This document shows, in pieces, positions 43,890-53,866 of a DNA stretch of 64,000 nucleotides (its first letter is position 1; the number at the start of each line of letters is the position of its first letter). Below the pieces are notes generated by a model. That model did no database searches. It was not told where the DNA came from and saw nothing but the letters and a program-made list of their open reading frames with translations. The DNA comes from Bin80 sp965219915. GTDB taxonomy: Bacteria; Bacteroidota; Rhodothermia; Rhodothermales; Bin80. The DNA lies in the NCBI GenBank assembly GCA_965219915.1, contig OZ244794.1, positions 1,488,001 to 1,552,000 of the forward strand. Reading direction: 5' to 3'. The translations under genes and the position numbers were made by a program.

Positions 43890-46091
43890 TCAATATTCTG
43901 TTTCGGAGTTACCCAGAAACTCAACCTGGAAATTTCCGGTCCACTGGAAAGACTGATCACCGAAAGTCACCTCCTGTTGTCCGGTCATTCCCTCAGACTG
44001 GTTTGAAACTACAATGCGCCAGTGAAGGCCCTCCTGTCCGGTGATTTCGATTACACTGGCTACATCCGAATGACCCAAGACATTCACGCCTGTGATTCGG
44101 GGTCTGGCCTGCGCAGACCTTTCCCGAGCTTCATTGAAGTAGCCATGGGGCTCAATGACGGATGCAAAAAGCATGTCTCCGGCCTGACGACGCAGGACCA
44201 GAAGGGGATGGGATTGCAGATTGAAATCGGGATCATTTGCGCCGGTGCGTCCGAGATGCACTTCACTTTCTGGCCAGGCAGAAGAAATCAGCGAATAGTA
44301 CCGATGGCCGTCCAGCCAGGTAAACTGGATGGATGAATCTGTACGGGCCTGTGCTGTATGCCAGATGTGCTGGTATCCATGACTACTTCCCAAAGGCTGC
44401 ATCGCTGTCGTATTTGTTTCGAATTGCAGGTTTGAGGTAATGTTCTGGCCGGAAAAATGCAGCGGGTAATCATATTGGCGGGTTGTATTGCTGGTTAGGC
44501 GATACAAGTCCACAACGACCGGATACGGAAGTGATTCATCTTTAACGAGCAGCATAGTTCGCTGCATATCCACTCCATCATAATATGTGTTGGCATGCGC
44601 GCTCATGGCAACAGCGTGCGTCTCCTCTGCTTCAAAGAAATGTCGTTTCGCAGACATTGACTCTGCAGTGTCTTCGTCCCCCATATTTTGTGTCACTCCG
44701 TCAACAACAACAGAATTGTGTGCAATGGTCTGCATTGCAAAGGATTCGTTTTCCGGCAAATAGCGTCCGCCGAATTTGGGCTCCACATTGACCCATCTAC
44801 CAAACCCGTAATCGCGAATGACCTGTCGCCCCTGATCAAAGAAGATGAAGTGCAGCTTATCGAAGTGTCCATGCCCTCCTCCGTGGACGCCATACTTCAT
44901 GAGTAGCATCGACTGTTCCATACCATCTCCCATTCGGAGAATTCCCAGACCCCCGGAGGTACCGTCACTTCCATCGCTGAATTCCACCGAGGGCCAGGAA
45001 ATCTGCGGATCCGATTCACTGGCATCAAAATCGCGGGCAAGCTTTAATCCAGCTCCGCTTAAAGAAACACGACCCTGGATTTTGGCAATGCCCAGAAGAT
45101 CTTCATCCATTCCATAGCGATCGTAGGTCAGCGCGTTAGCCAGAATGACCTCAGGCGCCGCTACATCCATCGTTAGCGATGCATCGTTAATCGGTGGAAA
45201 GACGCCGTTGGGGAATGAAGTTTGAACAGCTGCATAATAGGCTTTTCGCAAGATCTGGTCGCGGTATTCATAGATGCCCACCTCGGGTTGCATTCGCTCC
45301 ACAGCTTCGGCAAAATAGAAGAAAGGCATTAATGCATAGCGGATATAGTAAGGTCCTTCCATGTAATACCCGTCTGGCGAAAACAGTAGGTCAAGTTGTG
45401 CCAGAAAGCCACCTTTGCCATCCAGGTCCGAGCCGTGTAGGGACTTTTCGACAAGTGCCAGGTCCCCCATCACATAGGCAATCATTCCAACTGCAGCCAC
45501 TGCCCAGGTGCCGTGGTTATGAATGCGGTCGAATTCCGCTTTGTTACGGATATGAAACCAGTCGGCCATGGGCCGAAAGATATTGGTTTCAAACCGCGTC
45601 CTTTCCTCTTCCGAGAGCCAATCATATACGCAGTCATAAGCAATACTCGTATGCACGAGCCAAACTTCCTCATTCAGCGTTTGATGAAAAATCTTGCCTG
45701 GCTTCTGATGATGGGCCAGTGGATGAGGGCCGAGGGTTGGATACAGGATTGCGTACAAATCCAGCATATCGCGTACAAAAGCTGCGTACTTATCTTCTCC
45801 GGTGATGCTGTAAAGCAGTCCGGCGTAGCGCATTTCGCGATAGTTCTGTTTATGTCTTTCGTGCTCGTATCCGCCGGCTTCTCCGGGATTGGGTACTTCC
45901 ATAGGATGTGCGAAAGCAACCTCCATAGTCTCTTTTGCGAGGGCAATCGCTTCATCAAGAAGGGCGTAACGGCCTTGGGCTTCCCTTATCGCGAGGGCAT
46001 CATCCTGTGAGATAAAGATCCCTGCATGTTGACCCGAAGCCTGAAACGGCACAGTGAATACAAGAAAAAAAAGTAACAGGATCCGCAACAT
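43890..46091 (-). CDS. PL17 oligoalginate lyase
   Basis: A 733-residue exolytic alginate lyase, signal peptide about 1-20 (ATG at 46091; the earlier start adds 18 poor residues). The toroid holds KPGKIFHQTLNEEVWLVHTS and FDRIHNHGTWAVAAVGM, then GYYMEGPYYIRYALMPFF. Asn192, His193 and Tyr249 have the spacing of the catalytic Asn/His/Tyr of characterised PL17 enzymes. The heparinase II/III sandwich (about 380-700) has VHGGGHGHFDKLHFIFFDQG. There is no T9SS tag, so a periplasmic site is expected, finishing oligomers to monomers. It is the first gene of the minus arm, with a probable operator over its promoter. Confidence 0.93.
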   Translation of the reverse strand: MLRILLLFFLVFTVPFQASGQHAGIFISQDDALAIREAQGRYALLDEAIALAKETMEVAFAHPMEVPNPGEAGGYEHERHKQNYREMRYAGLLYSITGEDKYAAFVRDMLDLYAILYPTLGPHPLAHHQKPGKIFHQTLNEEVWLVHTSIAYDCVYDWLSEEERTRFETNIFRPMADWFHIRNKAEFDRIHNHGTWAVAAVGMIAYVMGDLALVEKSLHGSDLDGKGGFLAQLDLLFSPDGYYMEGPYYIRYALMPFFYFAEAVERMQPEVGIYEYRDQILRKAYYAAVQTSFPNGVFPPINDASLTMDVAAPEVILANALTYDRYGMDEDLLGIAKIQGRVSLSGAGLKLARDFDASESDPQISWPSVEFSDGSDGTSGGLGILRMGDGMEQSMLLMKYGVHGGGHGHFDKLHFIFFDQGRQVIRDYGFGRWVNVEPKFGGRYLPENESFAMQTIAHNSVVVDGVTQNMGDEDTAESMSAKRHFFEAEETHAVAMSAHANTYYDGVDMQRTMLLVKDESLPYPVVVDLYRLTSNTTRQYDYPLHFSGQNITSNLQFETNTTAMQPLGSSHGYQHIWHTAQARTDSSIQFTWLDGHRYYSLISSAWPESEVHLGRTGANDPDFNLQSHPLLVLRRQAGDMLFASVIEPHGYFNEARERSAQARPRITGVNVLGHSDVASVIEITGQEGLHWRIVVSNQSEGMTGQQEVTFGDQSFQWTGNFQVEFLGNSETEY

Positions 46092-46124
46092 AGAATATTC
46101 CACTTGGGTTCGTACATCTACGAG

Positions 46125-46169
46125 ATTATACTTGAAATATATCACATATCATACAACTTTATTGTGTTT
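46125..46169 (-). promoter_or_regulatory. PL17 promoter with FadR-type operator
   Basis: On the minus strand TATAAT lies at 46130-46125, about 33 bases before the PL17 start. The block 46148-46169 (plus strand ATCATACAACTTTATTGTGT...) matches the operator at 32527-32548 at 18 of 22 positions, including ATCATACA, CTTTAT and TGT. Its position at the -35 region fits repression by the locus regulator. No clear -35 box is visible. Confidence 0.6.
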
Positions 46170-46980
46170 CGCATCTATAGAGGGTTATACTTTGGTCGGG
46201 CTTGACCGGTAGCCGGTTTGAAACCTGCTATTCCACCGGACGGGTTGGAGGCAGCGGCTTCGTGCTCAGAACAGGTTGTAGTCCCTCGCCAACGCTTCCG
46301 GTATTGACTACAGTTGTTTCATCGTCAATTGCTTTTCCTAGCGAGAGGCTCCATTGGACGCACGTCCCCTTCTGTGGACTCCCCCATTTGCGTTTCTTCA
46401 CAGGGGTTACCACTTTATCTTCGGAACCGGCACCCGCAGGCTTCAATCGCAGTTGAACCCCTGGAAATATGCCACACTAACTCTCCCGCGTAGCCTCGTC
46501 TAATCTAGGCTTCATGAATCCTGGTGGGCAACTACGCCTCCGAAAGATCCTAGACGGCCCGAGAATGCGTGGATGCACTCGGTACATCACACGGCCGGGG
46601 CCAGCCTTAAAAATACCGAAGCAGGACATCGGAAAGAAGGTGCTCCCGCACCCAGGAAGCCGTAGGAATGTGTAATGCCATCTTGGCCAGAAACGACCGC
46701 GCAAGGCAAACCCGGTATGCCAGCGGGAGTCCTGTCGAACGAAGCCGGAGACGAGGTAGATTATCCTCCACACACACACCATTTCAAAAAAAAACAACTT
46801 CCTGAATCAATTGGTCACGCCCCAAAGTTCTGCTTCACACAAGCTAACAAGTCCTATTGACAGCAGACATAAATGCCGCACATCTTTTTGGCACGGAATG
46901 CCGTGTTGAGTGGATCGTAAGTGTGATCATAAAGTTGTACACCAAATTTTGTATACTAAACGGTCGTGGCACCCTGATCA
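46170..46980. other. Unassigned segment between PL17 and the DUF5916 remnant
   Basis: About 800 bases between divergent genes. Short open frames exist on both strands, but none has a family signature, and the longer ones (46477-46797 minus, 46228-46446 minus) look like chance frames. The base mix, with GC-rich blocks and poly-A (46785-46796), differs from its surroundings. It may be decayed mobile or structural RNA sequence; no claim is made. Confidence 0.35.
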
Positions 46981-47339
46981 TGTTTGCGAACCCTAATCGT
47001 ATAACCATTGGAGGTTATCGAAAGCAGGCCTCCTCGCAACGACTCAAAGGGTTGGCTTTGGCGCTCATTACGGCCGTATCGGCACAAGCCCAGGAAGTAT
47101 CCCCCACACCAGATGTCCCATCTATCGCCCGAGCAGCACGAGTACAGGCTACGGTCAATCTCGACAGTGGCTTGAGCGAGACGGACTGGCAGCGCGTGGT
47201 GCCTGCTCGAGGCTTCTGCCATGCCGAACAGCAGCAGGGCAACCCGTCCACATTTGACACAGAGGTCCGCGAACAGACTGTGGATGAATGCATGTCTCCC
47301 GTTGGCAACCACGCATGTCGGTCACAAGCACACTTGTGA
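46981..47339 (+). pseudogene. N-terminal fragment of a DUF5916-family gene
   Basis: An open frame of 119 residues has a possible signal (LKGLALALITAVSAQAQEV). It then reads IARAARVQATVNLDSGLSET, DWQRVVPARGF and GNPSTFDTEVR, which match the CBM9-like N-terminal part of DUF5916 proteins (LDG.LdEpaW......F.Q..P..g.p.serTEVR). After TEVR the similarity ends and a stop follows within about 25 residues. A complete DUF5916 gene starts 24 bases further on. The fragment is best seen as a decayed tandem paralogue or a deletion scar; the family continues for another 600 residues. Confidence 0.65.
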
Positions 47340-47362
47340 TCTGCCCTACGATCTGATCCGCA

Positions 47363-49666
47363 ATGTCCTATCTTCTCTTCGCGAGACTCTTACGAAATCG
47401 TGACAGCCCGCATAGCAAAGTCGATCGCTTCAAGCCTTTGATTCTAGGCATGTGCCTGTCCTTCCTCGCACACCCGCTGGCCGCCCAGGTCACCGCAGAC
47501 TATGCCCCCGGTACTCAACCTCCCATCAAGCTACATCGCCTCGCGCAGCCGATTCAACTTGATGGTCTTGTCGACGAGCCTGCCTGGCGAGCTGTTGACC
47601 CTTTTCCTCTGGTAATGTATCAGCCCACGTACAAGGGGGCCATGACCGAACGCACGGAGATTCGGGTGGCATACGATGACGACCACCTTTACGTCTCTGG
47701 AAAACTGTACCACGTTGTCTCCGACAACCTGAGGGCTAATTCGTTCTACCGCGACCGCTGGAGTGGTGACGAGACATTTGCTATCGTGCTCGATACATTC
47801 AACGACAACGAGAATGCCCTATGGTTCTACACAACGCCTCTCGGTACCCGCTTCGACATCGCAGTAGCGGACGATGGGGCTAATGGTCGAGCTTCTAACA
47901 ACGAGAATTGGAATACATTCTGGGATGTAGCAACAACACGAACCGACGAGGGCTGGTTTGCTGAGATACGCATTCCTTTCAGCAGCCTTGGTTTTCAGGA
48001 TGAGGACGGGCGTGTAGAAATGGGAATGATCGTGTACCGGTGGATGGCTCACAACAACCACCGCTACATATTCCCGGATATACCACCCCGGTGGGAACGT
48101 GGCAGCAACAAGCCCTCCGTCGCGCAAGACGTGATCCTCGAAGGCGTCTATAGCCGGAAGCCCGTTTATGTGACGCCGTACGGTCTTGGAGGTGTCCAGC
48201 GGAATTCTAAACTGGCCCCCTCAAAAACAGCCTACCGTTTCAATGACGACTTCACGCGTGAAGTCGGGCTCGACGTGAAGTACAATCTTACCAACAACCT
48301 CACGCTCGACGCAACCGTCAACACCGACTTTGCCCAAGTGGAGGCCGACGACCAGCAGATTAACCTGACGCGATTTTCGCTCTTTTTTCCCGAGAAACGG
48401 CAGTTTTTCCAGGAGCGTTCCGGAATCTTCGAGTTTGATACCGGAGCTAGCGGCAGCCGTCTCTTCCACAGCCGCCGCATCGGCTTGGTCAACGGGCAGC
48501 CGATCCGTATCCTTGGTGGCTCCCGCCTCGTCGGGCGCATAGGCGAATGGGATATTGGATTACTTAATATGCAAACGGCGAAGGAAGGCGACATTCCCAC
48601 CGAGAATTTCGGGGTGTTGCGGCTGCGTCGAAAGGTCTTTAATCCCTTTTCAACCGTTGGCGGCTTGGCAACAAGTCGGATTGACGTCGATGGCGGATAC
48701 AATCTGGCGTATGGGCTTGACGGAATTGTGCGCATCATCGGGGATGAGTACTTCACCGCGAAATGGGCGCAGACGCTGGATAAGAATCAGATGGATGCAG
48801 GTGCATTCAGTTTCCTAGATGCCGGACGGTTTATGCTGAAGTGGGAACGGCGCATCATCCAGGGGTTCAGCTATGAGCTAGAAGTCGTTCGGAGCGGGGC
48901 GGATTACAACCCCTCCGTCGGCTTTGTCCGCCGCCGCGACGTTTTCGTACTCAGCCCCGATGTCAACTATCAAACATTCCGGGGGGCTGACTCGCGGTTC
49001 CGGCGAATCTGGGTCGGTAACTGGTCCAATATGTACCTTCGCAACGAAGACGGTTCTGTTGAATCGGCATGGCTCCATCCCTTTTACTGGTTTGAAACCA
49101 AGGGTGGGGCGACGCTGCTGCTCTCGACGGCCCATACTTACGAGGACGTGCGCACGTCCTTTCCGCTCTCCGCGGAGGTTATGGTTCCCATTGGTTCCTA
49201 CTGGTTTCATGATCTCTGGGTTGAGGCAAATCCGCCTGATCGATGGTTTTTCCGGCCTGATGTTACCTTCCGCACCGGCACTTTCTTTGATGGATGGAAG
49301 ACGACCTTGAGCACCGGAGCCACGTGGAACCTATCTCGTCATCTGGAATTGCGCGGCACCTACGAACTCAACCTCATTCGTTTCTCGGACAGAGACCAGC
49401 AACTAGATACGCACTTGGGTCAAGTTCGTATCCAAGCTGCGCTTAACACCCATTTCTCGGCCACAGCCTTCCTGCAATACAACAGCGTCGCCGATGAATT
49501 CTTTGTCAACACCCGGATTCGCTATCACTTTGGTGAGGGCAACGATTTATGGCTGGTTTTCAACGAAGGGTTCAACACCGAGCGGCATCAGTCCTATGGC
49601 CCGACGCTGCCTGTAACTGATAGCCGAGCGATCCTACTCAAGTACACTTATACCTTCATCTGGTGA
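47363..49666 (+). CDS. DUF5916-domain outer-membrane protein
   Basis: A 767-residue protein. After the signal (about 23-41, LILGMCLSFLAHPLAAQ) comes a CBM9-like sandwich (about 55-245, PIQLDGLVDEPAWRAVDPFP, TERTEIRVAYDDDHLYVSGK, GWFAEIRIPFSSLGFQDEDG). The DUF5916 barrel-like part follows (about 270-767, VNTDFAQVEADDQQINLTRF and SLFFPEKRQFFQERSGIFEF, ending LLKYTYTFIW). Function of the family is unknown; a carbohydrate-binding front and an outer-membrane barrel are inferred. The sequence looks somewhat more GC-rich than the surrounding genes. The neighbouring fragment suggests paralogue turnover here. Confidence 0.85.
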   Translation: MSYLLFARLLRNRDSPHSKVDRFKPLILGMCLSFLAHPLAAQVTADYAPGTQPPIKLHRLAQPIQLDGLVDEPAWRAVDPFPLVMYQPTYKGAMTERTEIRVAYDDDHLYVSGKLYHVVSDNLRANSFYRDRWSGDETFAIVLDTFNDNENALWFYTTPLGTRFDIAVADDGANGRASNNENWNTFWDVATTRTDEGWFAEIRIPFSSLGFQDEDGRVEMGMIVYRWMAHNNHRYIFPDIPPRWERGSNKPSVAQDVILEGVYSRKPVYVTPYGLGGVQRNSKLAPSKTAYRFNDDFTREVGLDVKYNLTNNLTLDATVNTDFAQVEADDQQINLTRFSLFFPEKRQFFQERSGIFEFDTGASGSRLFHSRRIGLVNGQPIRILGGSRLVGRIGEWDIGLLNMQTAKEGDIPTENFGVLRLRRKVFNPFSTVGGLATSRIDVDGGYNLAYGLDGIVRIIGDEYFTAKWAQTLDKNQMDAGAFSFLDAGRFMLKWERRIIQGFSYELEVVRSGADYNPSVGFVRRRDVFVLSPDVNYQTFRGADSRFRRIWVGNWSNMYLRNEDGSVESAWLHPFYWFETKGGATLLLSTAHTYEDVRTSFPLSAEVMVPIGSYWFHDLWVEANPPDRWFFRPDVTFRTGTFFDGWKTTLSTGATWNLSRHLELRGTYELNLIRFSDRDQQLDTHLGQVRIQAALNTHFSATAFLQYNSVADEFFVNTRIRYHFGEGNDLWLVFNEGFNTERHQSYGPTLPVTDSRAILLKYTYTFIW

Positions 49667-49831
49667 GATGATCTACATTAGTGTAAAGCTGGCGTGCAAC
49701 TCAATTGCGGAGCGAGGAATGCGAATAAACTGCCCTCGGAGATATGTGTGAAGCTTTAATTTTCAAACGAAATCAGCAGATAACCCGTTTATGAAAACTG
49801 GTACCGTGAAGCCAGGTACATAATTCCCAGG

Positions 49832-52800
49832 TTAGACCAGAAGGGCACTTGCGATAACTTCTTCTTGTTCAAGCTGGTGCACCATAGAGCTTCCGGTTGC
49901 TGGACTGGCGCTCGGATGACGCCCGGCATATTGAATTCTGAACTCATGTCCGGGATGCACAGAATGGAGGGTGCTCGTCAAGAGTGGGCGGACGTAGGTC
50001 CAAGCTCCCATATTTGCAGGCTCTTCCTGTGCCCAGCAAATTTCCACATCAGGTCGGTATTTCGACAGTTCGGTGTGTAGTGCTTCTCGCGGCCAGGGAT
50101 AGTATTGCTCCAGTCGAATCAGAGCGATGGATTCGTGTCGGTCTTCGTGTTTATCAAGCTCGGCCAATAAGTCGTAGTAAATTTTTCCACTGCACATCAC
50201 GAGGCGTTCCATCGAGGCAGCGTTCTTCTTTGTACCGATCACTGGCATAAATCCGCCATCAATCAGGTCCGCTGGCGATGAGATTGCCCTCGGATGCCGC
50301 AAGAGGCTCTTGGGAGTCATCAGGATTAAAGGCTTCTTGACATCCCGTAAGACCTGCTGCCTGAGTGCGTGAAAGTAGTTACCGGGTGTACTCAGGTTGC
50401 AAACGATCATATTTCCCTCGGCACAAAGCTGGAGAAAGCGCTCCAGACGCGCAGATGAGTGTTCGGGGCCCTGTCCCTCGTACCCGTGTGGAAGCAAGGT
50501 AACCAGACTGCTTTCCTGTCCCCACTTTTCTTCGGCTGCCGATAAGAATTGGTCATAAACGATCTGTGCGCCATTAGAAAAATCTCCGAATTGGGCTTCC
50601 CAGATCACCAAGGCGTTCTTGTTTTCGACCGAGTAGCCATATTCGAATGCAGCTACGGCGTATTCGGAGAGCAGACTGTCGTAGATATGCAGCTTTGCCT
50701 GACTCTCCGTGATGTTGTTGAGCGGGACGTATTCGTCATTCGTGTCCTGATCATAGATGACAGCGTGGCGCTGCGAAAAGGTTGCCCGTCGGGAATCCTG
50801 CCCGCTCAGACGAACGGTAGTTCCCTCCTGAAGCAATGTGCCGAATGCCAATGCTTCTGCAAAGGCCCAGTCTATGGTTCCTGATTTCCGCAGTTTTTGG
50901 TCTCTGCGCTTGAACTGCTGCATCAGTTTAGGATGCGCATTAAAGCCGTCGGGAGTCCTAAGCAGTGTACTCAGCACGGCTTCCAATTGCTCTTCAGAAA
51001 CACGTGTGTCCACCCACGGTATCGTGTCGTAACTGCGGTTGTGGAAATGCTCGAGTATTTGCGCGGCGTCCTTTTCCTTTAGGTCTGACGTGCGCTCGAA
51101 GGCCTGCTGCAGCAACTCTCTGAAGCCATCCAGCATTTTCTCCGCTTCATCGGGCGTCATGTCCCCGCGATTAAGGAGCGATTCTGTATACAACTTTCGG
51201 GGGGATCGTTTTTTCTTGATTAGCTGATATAGAACAGGATTGGTATAAGTTGGCTCATCCCCTTCATTGTGGCCGTGTTGTCGGTAACAAAGCATGTCAA
51301 TAACGACGTCTTTATTGAACACTTGGCGGTAGTCCAGTGCTAAGCGGGCAACACGTACGCAGGCTTCAGGGTCATCTCCGTTGACGTGGAAGATGGGCGC
51401 TTCAATCAGCCGCGCGACATCGGTCGCATATGTAGAGCTACGGGCCTCGCTTGGTCCTGTAGTGAAACCGATCTGGTTGTTGATCACGAGATGGATGCTT
51501 CCACCTGTATGGTAGCCCCGAAGTTGGCTGCAATTAAGAGTTTCAGCTACAACCCCCTGACCGGCAAAGGCTGCGTCTCCGTGAATTAACACGGGAATTA
51601 TGGCATCAACGACCCGGTCGCCGGGGGCATTCGGGTCATCCATATCCCTCAGGCAGTCCTGTTTGGCCCGGACCATTCCCTCCACAATCGGGCTCACAGA
51701 CTCCAAATGGCTTGGATTGGATGCCAACGTGAGTGCGATCTTCGCGCCGTCTGGGGCCTCATAGACCCCCTTACTGCCCAGATGATATTTAACATCCCCG
51801 GACCCATAAATCGTATCGGGATTAATATTACCCTCAAACTCCGAGAAGATCACCTCATAGGATTTTCCCATGATATTGGCCAGAACATTCAGACGTCCTC
51901 GGTGCGCCATACCAATCACGATCTCATGAACTCCCTGTTCAGCGGCATCGTTCATAATCACATCCAGCATCGGTACGATACTCTCGCCGCCTTCCAGAGA
52001 AAAACGCTTATGACCAATGAAGCGTGTATGCAAAAATCGCTCAAACGACTCCGCTTCATTCAGCTTATGCAGAATGCGGCGCTTATCGTCCAGGGTGAGT
52101 TCTTCGGCATTGCGAAGTGGCTCAATTTTTTCCTGCAACCAGTGCTTTTCAAGCGGGCTGGAAATATGCATGTACGAAACGCCGATCCGGCGCGTATAGG
52201 TTTCCCGGAGGATGTTCAGGATATCCCGCAACGGGAGTACATCTTTACCACCTAACCCTCCTGTAACGAACTCCCGGTCCAGGTCCCAGACGGTGAGTCC
52301 GTATTTGGCCGGATCCAGTTCGGGGTGATACTTCCAATTGGGTTGTAATGGATTTATGTCTGCCTGCAGGTGACCCAAGACACGAAACAACCTGATCAGG
52401 ATCATAACTTGGGCTTGTTTTTGAATAGCATCAAGTTCCGTACCCGTCTGCTGAGGGGTGCCCAGGCGCGGTGTTGAGTCTGGACTTAGTACATAAGGCG
52501 GGTGGGGTACATGCAGATCTTCGAAGACATTTGAATAAAAATCCTCCTCTCCCTGCAGAAGTTTAGCGACATGGGCCAAAAACGCACCACTTTCTGCGCC
52601 CTGAATGACACGATGATCGTAGGTACTGGTAACGGTCATTACGGGAGACAGCCCGACCTTGCTTGCAGCGGAGGCGCTTATTGCCTGGTATTCTGCTGGA
52701 TAGCCGATTGAGCCGATACCCACGATCACACCTTGATGGGGCATAAGGCGGGGCACGCTCAGACTCGTCCCAATCATCCCTGGATTGGTGAGTGTTACAT

Positions 52801-53467
52801 TCGTATTCTGAAAATCCTCCAGCGTAAGCTTATTGGAGCGGGCACGCTGGATGATTTCATTGTAAGATGCCAGGAACTGTGCAAAATTCATTTGCTCTGC
52901 GCCCTTGATATTGGGCACGAGTAGCGATCGGCGTCCTCTGCGCTGGGTATCTATGGCCAAACCGAAGTTCACATGCGAAGGACGTACATGCTGTGGTTTA
53001 TTCCCATCCCGAATGAACGTGCTGAACATAGTCGGGAAGGCCTTCAGTGCCTGTACAATCGCAAAAGCTATAAGATGAGTGAAGGACACCTTCTGCCCAC
53101 CAATTCCGCGCTGGTATTGGTTTAGTAGAGTCCGGTTCTCGGTGAGCAATTTCACAGACAGGGTTCGAACAGAGGTAGCAGTTGGAATCTCCAGACTGGC
53201 CTCCATGTTTTCCACGATAGCTGCACTCGGCCCACGAATGGGTGCAACGGCAGTATCGGCCGGCAGGCCGTCTCCTGATGGACGTGGTGGCTCTTTGGCT
53301 ATAGTAGATTGCCGATCCTGTTTGGGTTCAACCGTGGCAGGAATACTTTCCCCCGGGTCGTAATCGGCAAAGAAATCTCGCCAACTTTCGCTGACGCTAG
53401 AAGGATCGTCCTGGAAGCGTTTGTAGAGGGCTTCGACGTAACCTGTATTGAATCCAAGCAAGCTCAC
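49832..53467 (-). CDS. kgd: Fused 2-oxoglutarate decarboxylase/dehydrogenase (E2 acyltransferase + E1)
   Basis: A 1211-residue TCA-cycle enzyme. Residues 1-35 are the E1o N-terminal tail (GYVEALYKRFQDDPSSVSES). A Pro-rich linker (about 36-85) replaces the lipoyl domain. Residues about 90-320 are an E2 acyltransferase core with catalytic His285 in TSTYDHRVIQGAESGAFL. From about 340 the E1 part follows: MAHRGRLNVLANIMGKSYEV, the thiamine region HGDAAFAGQGVVAETLNCSQ and RGYHTGGSIHLVINNQIGFT, and the C-terminal WAQEEPANMGAWTYVRPLL. This architecture was described for actinobacterial KGD. It makes succinyl-CoA with separate E2/E3 components or succinate semialdehyde. It stands alone. Confidence 0.94.
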   Translation of the reverse strand: MSLLGFNTGYVEALYKRFQDDPSSVSESWRDFFADYDPGESIPATVEPKQDRQSTIAKEPPRPSGDGLPADTAVAPIRGPSAAIVENMEASLEIPTATSVRTLSVKLLTENRTLLNQYQRGIGGQKVSFTHLIAFAIVQALKAFPTMFSTFIRDGNKPQHVRPSHVNFGLAIDTQRRGRRSLLVPNIKGAEQMNFAQFLASYNEIIQRARSNKLTLEDFQNTNVTLTNPGMIGTSLSVPRLMPHQGVIVGIGSIGYPAEYQAISASAASKVGLSPVMTVTSTYDHRVIQGAESGAFLAHVAKLLQGEEDFYSNVFEDLHVPHPPYVLSPDSTPRLGTPQQTGTELDAIQKQAQVMILIRLFRVLGHLQADINPLQPNWKYHPELDPAKYGLTVWDLDREFVTGGLGGKDVLPLRDILNILRETYTRRIGVSYMHISSPLEKHWLQEKIEPLRNAEELTLDDKRRILHKLNEAESFERFLHTRFIGHKRFSLEGGESIVPMLDVIMNDAAEQGVHEIVIGMAHRGRLNVLANIMGKSYEVIFSEFEGNINPDTIYGSGDVKYHLGSKGVYEAPDGAKIALTLASNPSHLESVSPIVEGMVRAKQDCLRDMDDPNAPGDRVVDAIIPVLIHGDAAFAGQGVVAETLNCSQLRGYHTGGSIHLVINNQIGFTTGPSEARSSTYATDVARLIEAPIFHVNGDDPEACVRVARLALDYRQVFNKDVVIDMLCYRQHGHNEGDEPTYTNPVLYQLIKKKRSPRKLYTESLLNRGDMTPDEAEKMLDGFRELLQQAFERTSDLKEKDAAQILEHFHNRSYDTIPWVDTRVSEEQLEAVLSTLLRTPDGFNAHPKLMQQFKRRDQKLRKSGTIDWAFAEALAFGTLLQEGTTVRLSGQDSRRATFSQRHAVIYDQDTNDEYVPLNNITESQAKLHIYDSLLSEYAVAAFEYGYSVENKNALVIWEAQFGDFSNGAQIVYDQFLSAAEEKWGQESSLVTLLPHGYEGQGPEHSSARLERFLQLCAEGNMIVCNLSTPGNYFHALRQQVLRDVKKPLILMTPKSLLRHPRAISSPADLIDGGFMPVIGTKKNAASMERLVMCSGKIYYDLLAELDKHEDRHESIALIRLEQYYPWPREALHTELSKYRPDVEICWAQEEPANMGAWTYVRPLLTSTLHSVHPGHEFRIQYAGRHPSASPATGSSMVHQLEQEEVIASALLV

Positions 53468-53866
53468 GGTTCCTATCTAGAATGGTGGGTATAAGAGAAG
53501 GTACAATATTTCGCAGGGCAAAGGAGGAGCGCGGATATATTTGAACCGAAATACATTGCACTGGCCAAGGCCAACACGAAACTATATGATCAAACGCTCA
53601 AATGGTTGAATGCGTTCAGGATCGCAATTATCGCGCCCGAATGTCGAAAAAAAGTTTGAAGCCGCATTGATTCCCGCGGCGCGGCAGTAAGAACAATGGC
53701 TCCTTATTAGATCCTCGAAACCAAAATTAAGGTGTCCGTTCGAGAACTTCTACGCAACTTCGGGAGGGCAGCAAACAATGATGGTTTCGGGACTATCCGG
53801 AAGGGGCTTCGGTCCTGTACTTCTGATCCTGACATAGTCAAAACTCAGAAGCAACTTCCGTTTCTG
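53468..53866. other. Intergenic region between epimerase 3' end and kgd promoter
   Basis: About 400 bases without a supported gene. The right side must hold the 3' end of the epimerase transcript; a weak hairpin CAGAA...TTCTG lies at about 53845-53870. The left side holds the kgd promoter. Confidence 0.4.

Noticed and set aside
46228..46797. Small frames suggesting a mobile element or group II intron remnant
   Set aside because: No reverse transcriptase or transposase motif could be read in any frame.
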